DNA from: DAOTTX01 sp034437515 | GTDB lineage: Bacteria > Chloroflexota > Anaerolineae > Aggregatilineales > Phototrophicaceae | Direction of reading: 5' to 3' | Length of the DNA: 44,844 nt | Assembly: GCA_034437515.1 (NCBI GenBank) | Contig: DAOTTX010000428.1 | Location: 1 to 44,844 of the forward strand | Shown: positions 23,841-32,600 of the stretch, piece after piece | How positions within the stretch are numbered: position 1 is the first letter of the stretch | Layout: the number at the start of each line of letters is the position of its first letter | Made by a program: the position numbers and the translations under genes | Notes under the pieces: model-generated | Database searches by the model: none | Told to the model about the DNA's origin: nothing | What the model saw: the letters and a program-made list of their open reading frames with translations, nothing else

Positions 23841-25334
23841 ATGCCCGAACCGCCTGAGTACAACCCCTACCCTGAGTTTCCCTCCAAACAAACACAGCCA
23901 GAGCCTACGTCGCCGGTAAGTGTCTTTCTGTTGCTCACCGGCCTGTTTGCGATGCTGGCACTCGCCGGCGTGATGCTGCTGGTCGGGTTATTGTTCAACA
24001 ATGCGGAACAAACCGGGACGCCGGTTGTTATCCAGACGGATAGCGCCACCCTGCGTATCAACACGGATGTGGTGACGGTCGCTGAATTGCTCGACGAGCA
24101 ACAGATCGTGGTCGAAACGGGGGACTATCTCTCACATGACCTGACCGACCGTCTGCAAGCGGATATGACGTTGTACGTCACGAAAGCGCGTACCGTCGCA
24201 CTGACCATCGACGGACAGACCGATGTTATCCGTACTTCGCTGGTTAATCCGCTGGATATTTTCAACACGATGAACGTCACACTGCACAGCGGCGACGATG
24301 TTTATCTCGATGGCGAGCCGGTTTCTAACATAATGCTGGAAACATGGACGAGGCCGATCACGAACATCATGATCCGACGCACCATCCCGGTTGTGATCGT
24401 CGAGGGTGACAACCGTCAATCTCTCGCCGCCAACGGTGAGACGGTCGGCGATGCGCTGTACGAAGCGGGCATTGACATCTACGCGGCGGATCGCGTCATA
24501 CCGGATGCCGACCAGCCGCTACGCCGCAATATGCAGATTACGATCAACCGGGCGGCACCCCTGAGCATCATCGTAGACGGCGAGCACATCGAGACGCGCA
24601 CCACCCAGACCACCGTCGGCGCGGCCTTAACCGAAGCGGCGGTCACGTTGAACGGCCTGGATTATAGCTTTCCGTCAGAAGCAGCAGATGTGGTGCCACA
24701 TACCACCGTGCGCGTGATTCGCGTGAGCGAAGAGCTGATCGGCGAGAGCGAGACCATCCCCCACGAGACGGTGTACCAGGCCGACCCGGAAGTCGCGCTG
24801 GATGAGCGGCGTGTGCTGCAAGCCGGGCAGAATGGCGTGATCGAACGGACGGTGCGCGTGCGTTACGAAAACGGCGTCGAGGTCGGGCGTGTGGTGGAAG
24901 AAGAAACACAGGTCAGCGAGGTGCAGAACACCGTCATCGGCTACGGGACGCAGGTCACTATCCGCACGATGGATACGCCCGAAGGCCCGGTCGAGTATTG
25001 GCGTAAGCTGCGGGTGTACGCGACCAGCTATCACCCGGAAGCCCTCGGCGGGGATGACGTCACTTCCATCGGGATGAAACTTCAGAAGGGTGTGGTCGGC
25101 ATCGACCCGGATTTGATTAACTACCGCAGTGAGGTGTATGTGCCGAGGTACGGGCGGGGGGTCGCCGGGGATACGGGTGCGCCGCGCAGCCATCCCTACT
25201 GGATCGACCTGGGGTACAGTGACGCTGATTGGGTTGGCTGGCATGACTGGATCGACATCTATCTGCTCACGCCCGTGCCCGATGAGATCGACTATCTGCT
25301 GCCTGCCCACTCGACAGGCGGCCCTGTCCCCTGA
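23841..25334 (+). CDS. Cell-wall protein with DUF348, G5 and 3D domains
   Basis: This 497-aa protein has a short Pro-rich cytosolic end, one membrane helix (about residues 30-52), then three DUF348 ubiquitin-like modules (about 60-290, each with the pattern D/V-G-E-T-V-G-D-A-L). A G5 domain follows (about 300-375, ESETIPHETVY to NGVIERTVRVRYENGVEV), then a C-terminal 3D domain (about 395-485). The 3D domain keeps the aspartates seen in MltA-like lytic transglycosylases (GVAGDTG, WIDLGY, WIDIYLL). YabE/YuiC/Rpf-type relatives cut or remodel peptidoglycan, so this is likely a wall hydrolase. It begins 24 nt after the SRP RNA T-run without an obvious promoter, so it may rely on read-through from ffs. 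Confidence 0.93.
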   Translation: MPEPPEYNPYPEFPSKQTQPEPTSPVSVFLLLTGLFAMLALAGVMLLVGLLFNNAEQTGTPVVIQTDSATLRINTDVVTVAELLDEQQIVVETGDYLSHDLTDRLQADMTLYVTKARTVALTIDGQTDVIRTSLVNPLDIFNTMNVTLHSGDDVYLDGEPVSNIMLETWTRPITNIMIRRTIPVVIVEGDNRQSLAANGETVGDALYEAGIDIYAADRVIPDADQPLRRNMQITINRAAPLSIIVDGEHIETRTTQTTVGAALTEAAVTLNGLDYSFPSEAADVVPHTTVRVIRVSEELIGESETIPHETVYQADPEVALDERRVLQAGQNGVIERTVRVRYENGVEVGRVVEEETQVSEVQNTVIGYGTQVTIRTMDTPEGPVEYWRKLRVYATSYHPEALGGDDVTSIGMKLQKGVVGIDPDLINYRSEVYVPRYGRGVAGDTGAPRSHPYWIDLGYSDADWVGWHDWIDIYLLTPVPDEIDYLLPAHSTGGPVP

Positions 25335-25380
25335 GCATCATCAATATTTCCTAACAAATTACGTAAAAATTTATCTTTCC

Positions 25381-25578
25381 TCAATTAAACGATGCAACTT
25401 TGCACAAACGATGATCTACAAAGGACAACAGCCCGTCGTCAAATTCATTGATAAAGTCTATCTTACGGGTGTTGCCCTCACTCAAAAAGAGATGGTAAAT
25501 CTAGAAAGGCGATTTGATCGTCTGCAAGATTTGTCGAAATGGTTTGTGCATATTGCGCCCATGAATCCTGGCGATTAA
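25381..25578 (+). pseudogene. C-terminal remnant of a DDE transposase (ISAzo13-like)
   Basis: A 65-codon open segment reads FAQTMIYKGQQPVVKFID, then a VYLTGVALTQKEM helix and LQDLSKWFVHI before a TAA. This is the pattern of the extreme C-terminus of ISAzo13-type transposases (TMTWKGxxPVV, tGVkLTkkxM, LPxLeKWfV). There is no catalytic part and no ribosome site, and the local composition is more AT-rich than the neighbours. The TTATTTTTCTGGAACGCCC just after the stop may be the old element end. The family name is from memory of the motif. It is a remnant, not a functional gene. Confidence 0.55.
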
Positions 25579-25814
25579 ATGATTATTTTTCTGGAACGCC
25601 CTAAATAACAAGGCGGTCAGCAAAAAGAACAGAATACGAGTCTTTCGCACGGAACGCTCCTCCATAATTATTTGTAAAAAGACGTGTTACGTCTATACGT
25701 TAGTAAACAAAAGGTGGGTGAAGCGTTGCTTTCTCTTATGTCTTGCTCATCTTGGCGAGATCGCACGATTCCGTCTATCATCAAGGCGTTTGTTCAACTC
25801 GAAGGGAAAAGTCA

Positions 25815-26360
25815 ATGGAATTTCAACCGCTGCGGCTCGCAGGCACGTTTCTCATCAAGCCGAAGCCTATCGGCGATGCACGCGGCTACTTTATGGAGAG
25901 TTACCGGCGTGATAAGTTCGCCGCACACGGTCTCGTCACCGATTGGGCGCAGGAGAATCAGGCGCTTTCGACACGTAAGCATGTGCTGCGCGGGCTGCAC
26001 TTTCAGTTCCCGCCCCACACGGAAACCAAGTTGTTCCGTGCGCTGAAAGGGCGCGTGCTGGATGTGTTTGTCGATTTACGCAAAGACTCGCCGACATATG
26101 GCGAGTGGGACTCGGTCGAACTCACCGAGGAGAATCATCATACGATTTACATCCCGAAGGGGTTCGGGCATGGGTACTGCACGCTGACCGATACCGCGCT
26201 GGTCGCTTATAAGGTCGATGAATTTTACGCGCCGGATGCGCAGGGCGGCCTGATGTGGAACGACCCCGACCTCGCCATTGATTGGCCTACGACCGATCCG
26301 TTGCTTTCAGAAAAAGACCGCAAGCTACCACCCTTTGCGACGTTCGAGTCACCGTTTTAG
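25815..26360 (+). CDS. rfbC: dTDP-4-dehydrorhamnose 3,5-epimerase
   Basis: This 181-aa cupin-fold epimerase carries the family motifs GDARGYFMESYRRDKF, ENQALSTRKHVLRGLHFQ (with the catalytic His), VLDVFVDLRKDSPTYGEW, IPKGFGHGY and MWNDPDLAIDWP. It converts dTDP-4-keto-6-deoxyglucose to the L-lyxo epimer on the way to dTDP-L-rhamnose, a wall or capsule sugar. The ATG at 25815 has AAGGGA upstream; the in-frame ATG 24 codons earlier has no support. It stands alone without rfbA, B or D. Its stop overlaps the convergent DCC gene by 4 nt (TTAG). Confidence 0.96.
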   Translation: MEFQPLRLAGTFLIKPKPIGDARGYFMESYRRDKFAAHGLVTDWAQENQALSTRKHVLRGLHFQFPPHTETKLFRALKGRVLDVFVDLRKDSPTYGEWDSVELTEENHHTIYIPKGFGHGYCTLTDTALVAYKVDEFYAPDAQGGLMWNDPDLAIDWPTTDPLLSEKDRKLPPFATFESPF

Positions 26361-26776
26361 ACCAGCTTACACACGCCGTCTTCGCATTGGTCTTCTTCGC
26401 GTTGCTGCGCTTCAAGATCGACACCGAGCACCTGATTGATCTTATAGCGGTGTTTGGCGATGAAGCGATAGATCGCCGGGCCGACGTACCCGCCGATGAT
26501 CGGCATCCGCATGATAAGATACAGCGGGATGCCGGGCGGGACGGCGCGCAGCATCCGCCGGGTTGCCGGAAACCCGGCGTAGACCTTACCTTTGTTATCC
26601 ACGACGTGGATTTGCCCCATCGCGGTGTCGTGGTCGATGCTGGGGTAACGTGACTCCACTGCCTCCCGGTCGTGCAGGTCAAGGAACTCGACTTGGTCGA
26701 ACCAATCCAGCATCTTGACCACCCGCCGGGTCGTATTGCAGATGACACAATAACCATCATAGATTGCCGTGACCAT
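26357..26776 (-). CDS. DCC-family thiol-disulfide oxidoreductase-like protein (DUF393)
   Basis: This 139-aa protein begins MVTAIYDGYCVICN, giving Asp7, Cys10 and Cys13 of the DxxCxxC signature. The DLHDRE and MGQIHVVDNKGKVYAG blocks follow, then a hydrophobic helix pair (MRMPIIGGYVG, AIYRFIAKHRY). The family is predicted to be thioredoxin-like; activity is rarely proven. The C-terminal tail has two more cysteines (DQCEDGVCKLV), an unusual extra CxxxxC pair. GGAAAG and GTGAG lie upstream of the chosen ATG; the longer form starting at 26836 has no ribosome site. It is convergent with rfbC (4-nt TTAG overlap) and divergent from the DUF4230 gene. Confidence 0.87.
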   Translation of the reverse strand: MVTAIYDGYCVICNTTRRVVKMLDWFDQVEFLDLHDREAVESRYPSIDHDTAMGQIHVVDNKGKVYAGFPATRRMLRAVPPGIPLYLIMRMPIIGGYVGPAIYRFIAKHRYKINQVLGVDLEAQQREEDQCEDGVCKLV

Positions 26777-26872
26777 ATTGCTCACTTTCCGGTAAAATTT
26801 GTTTTTAGTTACACCGTTATTATACGCCGCCTGCATCAGTTATGGATGAGCAAACCGAAAGGATTCACCCTC

Positions 26873-27718
26873 ATGAACAATAAGTCAAACCGAAGTCCGA
26901 TCATCGGGACGGATAGAAAAAGCAACCGCCCGGCGCAAACCTGGGTTGAGGACGACCAGGGCGATTACGAAATTATCGAAGAAGAATTCGACGACGGCGA
27001 ACCCGCCCGTCCGACCGGGTGCTTGTGGGGATTATTGGGCGGCCTGGGCTGCCTGGCGATTCCGTTGGGGGCGTTGGCGGTGGTGGTCATTTTAGGGATC
27101 AACACGTTCGACGGTGTGCTGAACAACGTCATCGGCATCTTTGACCCACCGCCGGCGACCTACACCACGCTGACCGACACGCTGGTGTTAGAGCGCGTGC
27201 AGAACCTCTCCGACCTGACGACCACACGCTTTAACTTCACCCAGAACATCATCACCGAGCGTAACCTGCCCAGCTTGCTAGAACCGCTTTACGGCGAACA
27301 ACTGACGCTGCTGGCGGTCGGTCACGTCAACGCGGGGGTAGACTTGCGCCAACTCACCGCCGAGGACATCATCGTCGAGGGCAACACGCTTTCAATGCGG
27401 TTGCCGCCGCCCACCCTGCAAGACTGCATCCTCAACGCACAACAGACCCGCGTCATCGACTCGGACACCGGTTTGTTCACGGCTGATTCCAACATTCAGG
27501 AGATGACGCAGAACCTCGCCATTCAGCGCATCCGGCAGGTGGCGTTGGAAGAGGGGATTCTGCTCGACGCCAACGAAAGCGCCCAACTCGCGCTCTACGA
27601 GGTGTTGACGCTGGCGTTCGTCGCCGCTGCGCCGGAGGACGCCGAGCCGGTGCAGGTCACCATCATCACCACACCGCCCGACCCGGCGACGATGGAACTG
27701 CCGGATACCTGCCGATAA
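26873..27718 (+). CDS. Membrane-anchored DUF4230 protein
   Basis: This 281-aa protein has an acidic cytosolic start (DDQGDYEIIEEEFDDGE), one Gly-rich membrane helix at about residues 57-82 (CLWGLLGGLGCLAIPLGALAV) and an outer DUF4230-like domain: LVLERVQNLSDLTTTRF, GHVNAGVDLRQLTAEDI, LPPPTLQDC, and a long helix. Two cysteines in the outer domain could form a disulphide. Function of the family is unknown. I prefer the ATG at 26873, preceded by AAAGGA; an ATG nine codons upstream is possible. It is monocistronic, and several strong hairpins follow it. Confidence 0.8.
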   Translation: MNNKSNRSPIIGTDRKSNRPAQTWVEDDQGDYEIIEEEFDDGEPARPTGCLWGLLGGLGCLAIPLGALAVVVILGINTFDGVLNNVIGIFDPPPATYTTLTDTLVLERVQNLSDLTTTRFNFTQNIITERNLPSLLEPLYGEQLTLLAVGHVNAGVDLRQLTAEDIIVEGNTLSMRLPPPTLQDCILNAQQTRVIDSDTGLFTADSNIQEMTQNLAIQRIRQVALEEGILLDANESAQLALYEVLTLAFVAAAPEDAEPVQVTIITTPPDPATMELPDTCR

Positions 27719-28043
27719 AGTAGCGAGAGCTATCAGCAACTGGACGACGAACAGCGCGTTCACCTTCACCGTGCCGTAACACGCTACACAAAAGCATAGC
27801 AATCGACGCGGGCGCAGTGGATCACACTGCGCCCGCCGCCGGTTCAAAACCGGGCGGTTACAACCTGCGTGCCCACTGAAAGGGGGCGCGTATTCGTTTG
27901 CTCAAGTCAATGAACTTATCGTGAGAGGATGAGCAATCGGCTCTTTAATCGCGATGCATCTTATGTGGGTGTGCATGTCCACAGAAGGGACATGCACCAT
28001 GTAGCCGGGCGTTTTCAACGCTCAGCGATTGGCTGCGGGGAGT
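27719..28043. other. Convergent intergenic region rich in hairpins
   Basis: This 325-base gap between two converging genes carries no gene. It has a 12-bp perfect hairpin (27808-27819 with 27825-27836), a 9-bp bulged hairpin containing TTCAAAA (about 27837-27860), a 10-bp perfect hairpin (27971-27980 with 27988-27997) and a stem at 28003-28026 resembling the ilvD terminator stem. None has a long T-run, so they look more like REP-type palindromes or processing signals than plain terminators. Confidence 0.65.
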
Positions 28044-28949
28044 TTAATTATCGTCGGTCAGGCGACCGGCGGTCAGGTCATCCTGGAAGGTCGCCAGTCC
28101 GTCCCAATCGCCCTTCGCCGCGAACTCGGCCTGCTGCGCCCACGATTCCATGCTGGATGCACGGCGCATATCGGCGGCCTCAGCAGCAGCGACGAAGTCG
28201 GTCACGTCCGCGTTGGCGACCTTCTCGAACGTGTCGATCCCGGCGGCGACCAGTGCATCACGATATTTCGGGCCGATACCTTCGATGACCGTCAGATCAT
28301 CTTCTGATGTTGACTCGTCTTTCGTTTCGAGCGTGTCCGCGACGATCTCTTCCTGAATGATCTCGCCGTTCTCCTCGGCTTTGGCTTCGGTGTCCCCGGT
28401 TGGTTTGGCGGCCTCGGCCTCGGCGATCTCTGCTTCGGCAATCGGATCATCGTTCATTGCTTTTTCGACGACCGAGGCGTCATCACCGGCTTCTTCCACC
28501 TCGTCGATGACCTCGCCGCGCTCATCCACATCCATATCAGGAGCGGGGATGTCGTCAGTATCTGCTGGCGTACCGGGTGTCTCCGGCTCGGTGATTTCGT
28601 CCGCCGGCTCGGCTTCGGATTCTTCTTCAAAGACCTTCGTCGATGATGAAGGATCGAGCACGTTATCGACGACGTTGCCTTCCTCGTCGGTCGCTGTGTC
28701 TTTGGAAATAATCCACTCTTGCGCCTGGGGGAGAATGGCCTCGTCCTGGACGACCAGCGCGGAGGTTTCCGCACCGACATCCTCACGCCACATCCACACC
28801 CAGAAGCCCAGCGAGATCGCAGCCAGCAACCCCGCGATGCCCCACTCGTCGGCTGGATCACTCTGAATAATATGATTTGTCGTCAAAAAAGAGGCGGCGA
28901 CAAGTGTCACGATAGCAATAATTGTCTTAGCGTTACGATCAAAGAACAT
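28044..28949 (-). CDS. Membrane protein with acidic linker and C-terminal helix-hairpin-helix domain
   Basis: This 301-aa protein has two membrane helices near the N-terminus (KTIIAIVTLVAASFL; WGIAGLLAAISLGFWVWMW). A very acidic, Ala/Glu/Asp-rich linker follows (about residues 60-235, with runs such as EEESEAEPADEITEPE), then a C-terminal domain of about 65 aa starting DDLTVIEGIGPKYRDALVAAG. The GIGPKY pattern is the helix-hairpin-helix seen in DUF4332-like and ribosomal-protein-fused modules, which bind nucleic acid or protein. The start at ATG 28949 has GAAGGGG upstream; an in-frame GTG at 28997 is less likely. Function is unknown; a membrane-tethered nucleic-acid contact is one idea. Confidence 0.8.
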   Translation of the reverse strand: MFFDRNAKTIIAIVTLVAASFLTTNHIIQSDPADEWGIAGLLAAISLGFWVWMWREDVGAETSALVVQDEAILPQAQEWIISKDTATDEEGNVVDNVLDPSSSTKVFEEESEAEPADEITEPETPGTPADTDDIPAPDMDVDERGEVIDEVEEAGDDASVVEKAMNDDPIAEAEIAEAEAAKPTGDTEAKAEENGEIIQEEIVADTLETKDESTSEDDLTVIEGIGPKYRDALVAAGIDTFEKVANADVTDFVAAAEAADMRRASSMESWAQQAEFAAKGDWDGLATFQDDLTAGRLTDDN

Positions 28950-29087
28950 CGTTTGTTTGACCCCTTCGGTTTTCGCGTCGTCCTCACCCGTGCGCACGGG
29001 ATTCTGGCATTTTCATCTTGCGGAGTTTATCACAAACGGGGGGCGGTGTCTATCGATGTGCGCGTTACGATAGGGGGATTGCATCCA

Positions 29088-29117
29088 GGAAAACGGGAGC
29101 ACATGCGGGTGCTCCTC
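29088..29117 (-). terminator. Possible terminator of STAS-like gene 2
   Basis: The perfect 7-bp stem 29096-29102 with 29109-29115 (GGAGCAC / GTGCTCC, 6-nt loop) is followed on the minus strand by CGTTTTCC. It stands 29 nt after the stop of the STAS-like gene. Confidence 0.5.
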
Positions 29118-29143
29118 TACGAGCCATCACAGATATTGACGGG

Positions 29144-29539
29144 TTACGACATGCGCTTGCCCTGATGCTCACGGATCAAACGGCGGGCTTCACTGACGCT
29201 GCCCACACCGATAAACTGATCGGCAAGGTCAATGTAACGCCGCCGGAAAATATCCACAATGGCCTGTGTGTAGATGCTGCGCCCGACCACTACGACGAGA
29301 TCACGATTTTCCGGGCGGAGCAATAGCGCCTTACGGGTCTCGCGCAGTGCATCCGTGCTGAGCGGTGTAAACTGCTCTAAGTTCAAAATGACTGACACCG
29401 GCTGCTCCGAAGTGACGGTCTTACGCAGTTCGACCGATTCCAGCGTCGCCTTGTGGACGTCGTCCCAATTCCAACCGCCTTCAAAATCCCAACGGATGAC
29501 GTCGTGCTGGTCGTTGTCCCACTCCACTTCAATTGGCAT
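29144..29539 (-). CDS. Small SpoIIAA/STAS-like protein (paralogue 2)
   Basis: This 131-aa soluble protein begins MPIEVEWDNDQHDVIRWDF and continues GGWNWDDVHKATLESVELRK, then a buried strand (VSVILNLEQF), helix, VVVVGRSIYTQAIVDIFRR and a C-terminal helix. The WNW(D/N)DxHK motif is shared with the protein at 39348-39734 (WNWNDYHK), and the overall order matches the one at 12754-13137. The fold is SpoIIAA/STAS-like. No phospho-acceptor Ser is obvious in the usual place. Possible roles are partner-switch signalling or small-ligand binding; none is proven. It is monocistronic, with a candidate TATAAT 34 nt upstream and a possible terminator after it. Confidence 0.78.
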   Translation of the reverse strand: MPIEVEWDNDQHDVIRWDFEGGWNWDDVHKATLESVELRKTVTSEQPVSVILNLEQFTPLSTDALRETRKALLLRPENRDLVVVVGRSIYTQAIVDIFRRRYIDLADQFIGVGSVSEARRLIREHQGKRMS

Positions 29540-29572
29540 GGCCTATTAATCCTGTAATATCTCCATGCCTGT

Positions 29573-29578
29573 ATTATA
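29573..29578 (-). promoter_or_regulatory. Candidate -10 element of STAS-like gene 2
   Basis: A perfect TATAAT on the minus strand (29578-29573) lies 33 nt before the ATG at 29539. The -35 region is weak. Confidence 0.4.
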
Positions 29579-29640
29579 GCGGATCATAAGTTTGCTATGG
29601 CGACCTCAAACCAATTTCTAGCGCATTCCCTACAGGTTGC

Positions 29641-32600
29641 TCATGCGACGACCATCTGGCGCAAACGACCAGGCAACAACGGCAGCAGTAGTGACCACTC
29701 TGCCGCGTTCAACGGTCTGAGCAGCCACAGCACACCCAGATACACCACGCTCCCCGCCGGGAGTGCCAGCACCGGCGTAACGGGCCACAGCAGCGCCGTG
29801 CTCACCAGCATCACCGCTCCCGCCACCGCCGGACGCCAGACCATGTCCAGCCAATCTAGCTTACCCAGGGCGCTTTGCAGCAGCATACCGAAAGGCAGCA
29901 GCAGCACGGCCTCGCTCAAGATCGTGGTGACGGCGGCGGCCCGGTAGCCAAACTGATTGATAAAGATGATGTTGGTCACGATGTTGAACGTCACCGCCAG
30001 CGCGAACGCCTTCGTGATGCTGCGTTGCAAGTTAACCGCGATCAGCGCGTATTGAGTCAGGCTGTTCATCCAGCCGATAGGGATGCTCCAGATCATAATT
30101 TGCAGCGCGATTGCCCCTGCTGGCATGAAATCCTGCCCACCGAGGAACAGCACCAGTCCTTCCGCCATGAACGTAAACGCGACCGCCAGCGGCACCGCCA
30201 GTGCCACCAGCAGCTTGACGCCGAGTGTATACGTGCGGGCAAGCGCGGCGCGGTCTTCCTCCGCTTGTCGAGACATCACCGGCAACAGCGCCTGTGTGAA
30301 AAACGCCGGGATGATGTTCAACGCCAGCAACCAGCGATAGGCCACGCTGTACTGCCCGACGATCCGCGCCCCGCGCATGGCTTCTAAGATCACGATGTCA
30401 ATCTGGAAGAAGATGGTCGCCAGAAAGTGATTGAGCATCAAAGGCCAGCTTTCGCCCACCATACGCCGGATCATGGGGTTATCCGGTTTGGCGGTGATGA
30501 CCGGTGCGGGTTCGGATTCGGCAGCGGGTTCGAGCGTCACCGGGGCCGTCTTGCCGATCCCCAGGATGCGCCAAGCCGACCATGCCAGCACGCCCATCGT
30601 CACCACGTTGACGATAATACTTGCCCCTGCTAGCCCGACGATGCCATAGCCGAGCAGCAACGCGATCAGTTGCAGCACGGTCTTGTTAATCGTGGTGATG
30701 GTCGTCACGGCGGCGGGGTACTCAGCCTTCTCAAAGGCGTAGAACAACGCGGTCAAGCCCTTGCTGATGCTCGCCGGGGCCAACCCAATATACAGCAAGC
30801 CGATAGCGATTAACGCCTGTTGATCTAGCGCCGGATCGACGAGTGCTTGCCGCAGCAGGATAAACCCCAGCAGCAGCGGCACACACGCGAACACCAGGAA
30901 GAAACGCAGATAGCTGGTGTTAAGCAGAAATTGCCGCGCCCGCTCCCGGCTGCGTGAGGCTTCGCGGATCAAGAACACATCGAGGCCGAAGTTAGTGAAG
31001 ATGTCAAACCAGACGAAGACCACGATTGCATAGTAATAAATTCCCGCGTCCGCTGCACCGAGGATGCGCAGCATCACGAAGGCGAAGGCGAAGTCGATGC
31101 CACGATTGAACAGGTTGAGGATGATCGGCGCGATGCTGTTGCGTGCCACGCGATTCACCGCGCTGGTATCGTCCGCGCCGCCGGTCAGGAAGCGCCAGAT
31201 CCACACACCGAGCGCCAGCGCGATCAACGCCGCGCTAATCACCGAGGCGAACGCGCCGACCTGGAAGCTCTGCGGGCTGTAGACCATGCGCACGGTGTAG
31301 GCCCCGGCATCGAGGCGCACGCCTTGCAGTTGACCCAACACACGCTCAACGGGCAACGCCTGCTCATCAGCATCCGGCGCATCTTGCGGACGCACGAACG
31401 CCCGCCAGCCGGGCGCGTAATTCTCGCTGACCACCAACCACGTCTCGGCATCGACCTCGACTTCGATCAGCTTTTCGCGTCCGGTGTCACGGGTGATCGT
31501 GGCGGGGGTAATGTCGCCGGGCCAGTTCTCCAGCGTCACAGTATCAGTCGTAAACGCACGCGGCACGGCCTGTGGATTGCGATAGATACGCACGGCGTCG
31601 TCTTCGTAGACTTGCTCGAACGCGGAGACGTTTTCCGGCAGCGTCGTCCCGCTGTGGGTGACGATATAGCGCACGTTGAGCAAGTCGAGCCGCCGCCAAT
31701 CCACCTCACCGCCGGCGACGCGGTCGAGATACAACGGCGCGACCCGGTTGAAATCCAACTGCGGCTGAATCTGCACCTCACGCATGTAATCCACATAACC
31801 GAGCGGGATAATGCTGTCATAACCGCGCACGTCATCCAGACCATAACGCAGGGTGGTGTTGGCCTGAAACAGCGAACGGTGGGCAGTGGGGTCGTCAAGC
31901 GTGGTGTAACGGAAAGCGCCTTCTTCGGCACGTTGCGCCTGCAACCACGCGATAGAGTCCGGCGTATAATCCAGCAGTTCAGGGTCGGAAGCCGGGTTAA
32001 AGCCCCGCATGGCGACGATCAGATCAACGGCGAGCAGCAGCACGGCAAATGTCGCCCACAGATGAGCGCGGCCTCGACCGTACCCGGCCCACAAAAACAC
32101 CCCGCCAGCAAGCACCAGCAGCACGCCCAACTTCAACACCTGCGGGAACAGAAAGCTATAGAACATCTCCGGGCTGTTGAACGCCGCCGGTGCCCCCACC
32201 AACGCAGAAATCACATGCGGCAGCAGATCACGCAGTAGATCAAACAACACCCAACTGAGCAGCAGCGCCGCCAGCAGCGCACCCCCGGCGACCACCAACC
32301 CCCGTCCGGCTCGCCGCACCGTCCCACGCAGATCAAACTCGGTGGTGAGTGTGCGCCACAGCAGATCCGCGCCGAAGCCCGCCATCACCGCCACACCGAC
32401 CGTGACACCGTACACCCAGCGGAAGGCGGTGTTCAGTTGGTTGATCCCCGGCAGCGCGTAAACGACCACATAGGTACGCAGGCCGAACATAAAGCTCAAC
32501 GAGATCAACGTGAGGATGAAGAAGATCAACACATACGGGACGCGGTGCGACCCCGACTCTGCGTCCGGTTGGCGTGTCCGCGTCAAGCCATGCCACACGG

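Noticed and set aside
27836..27862. GGTTCAAAACC resembling a tRNA T-arm
   Set aside because: The flanks give no acceptor, D-arm or anticodon arm; it is a simple hairpin.
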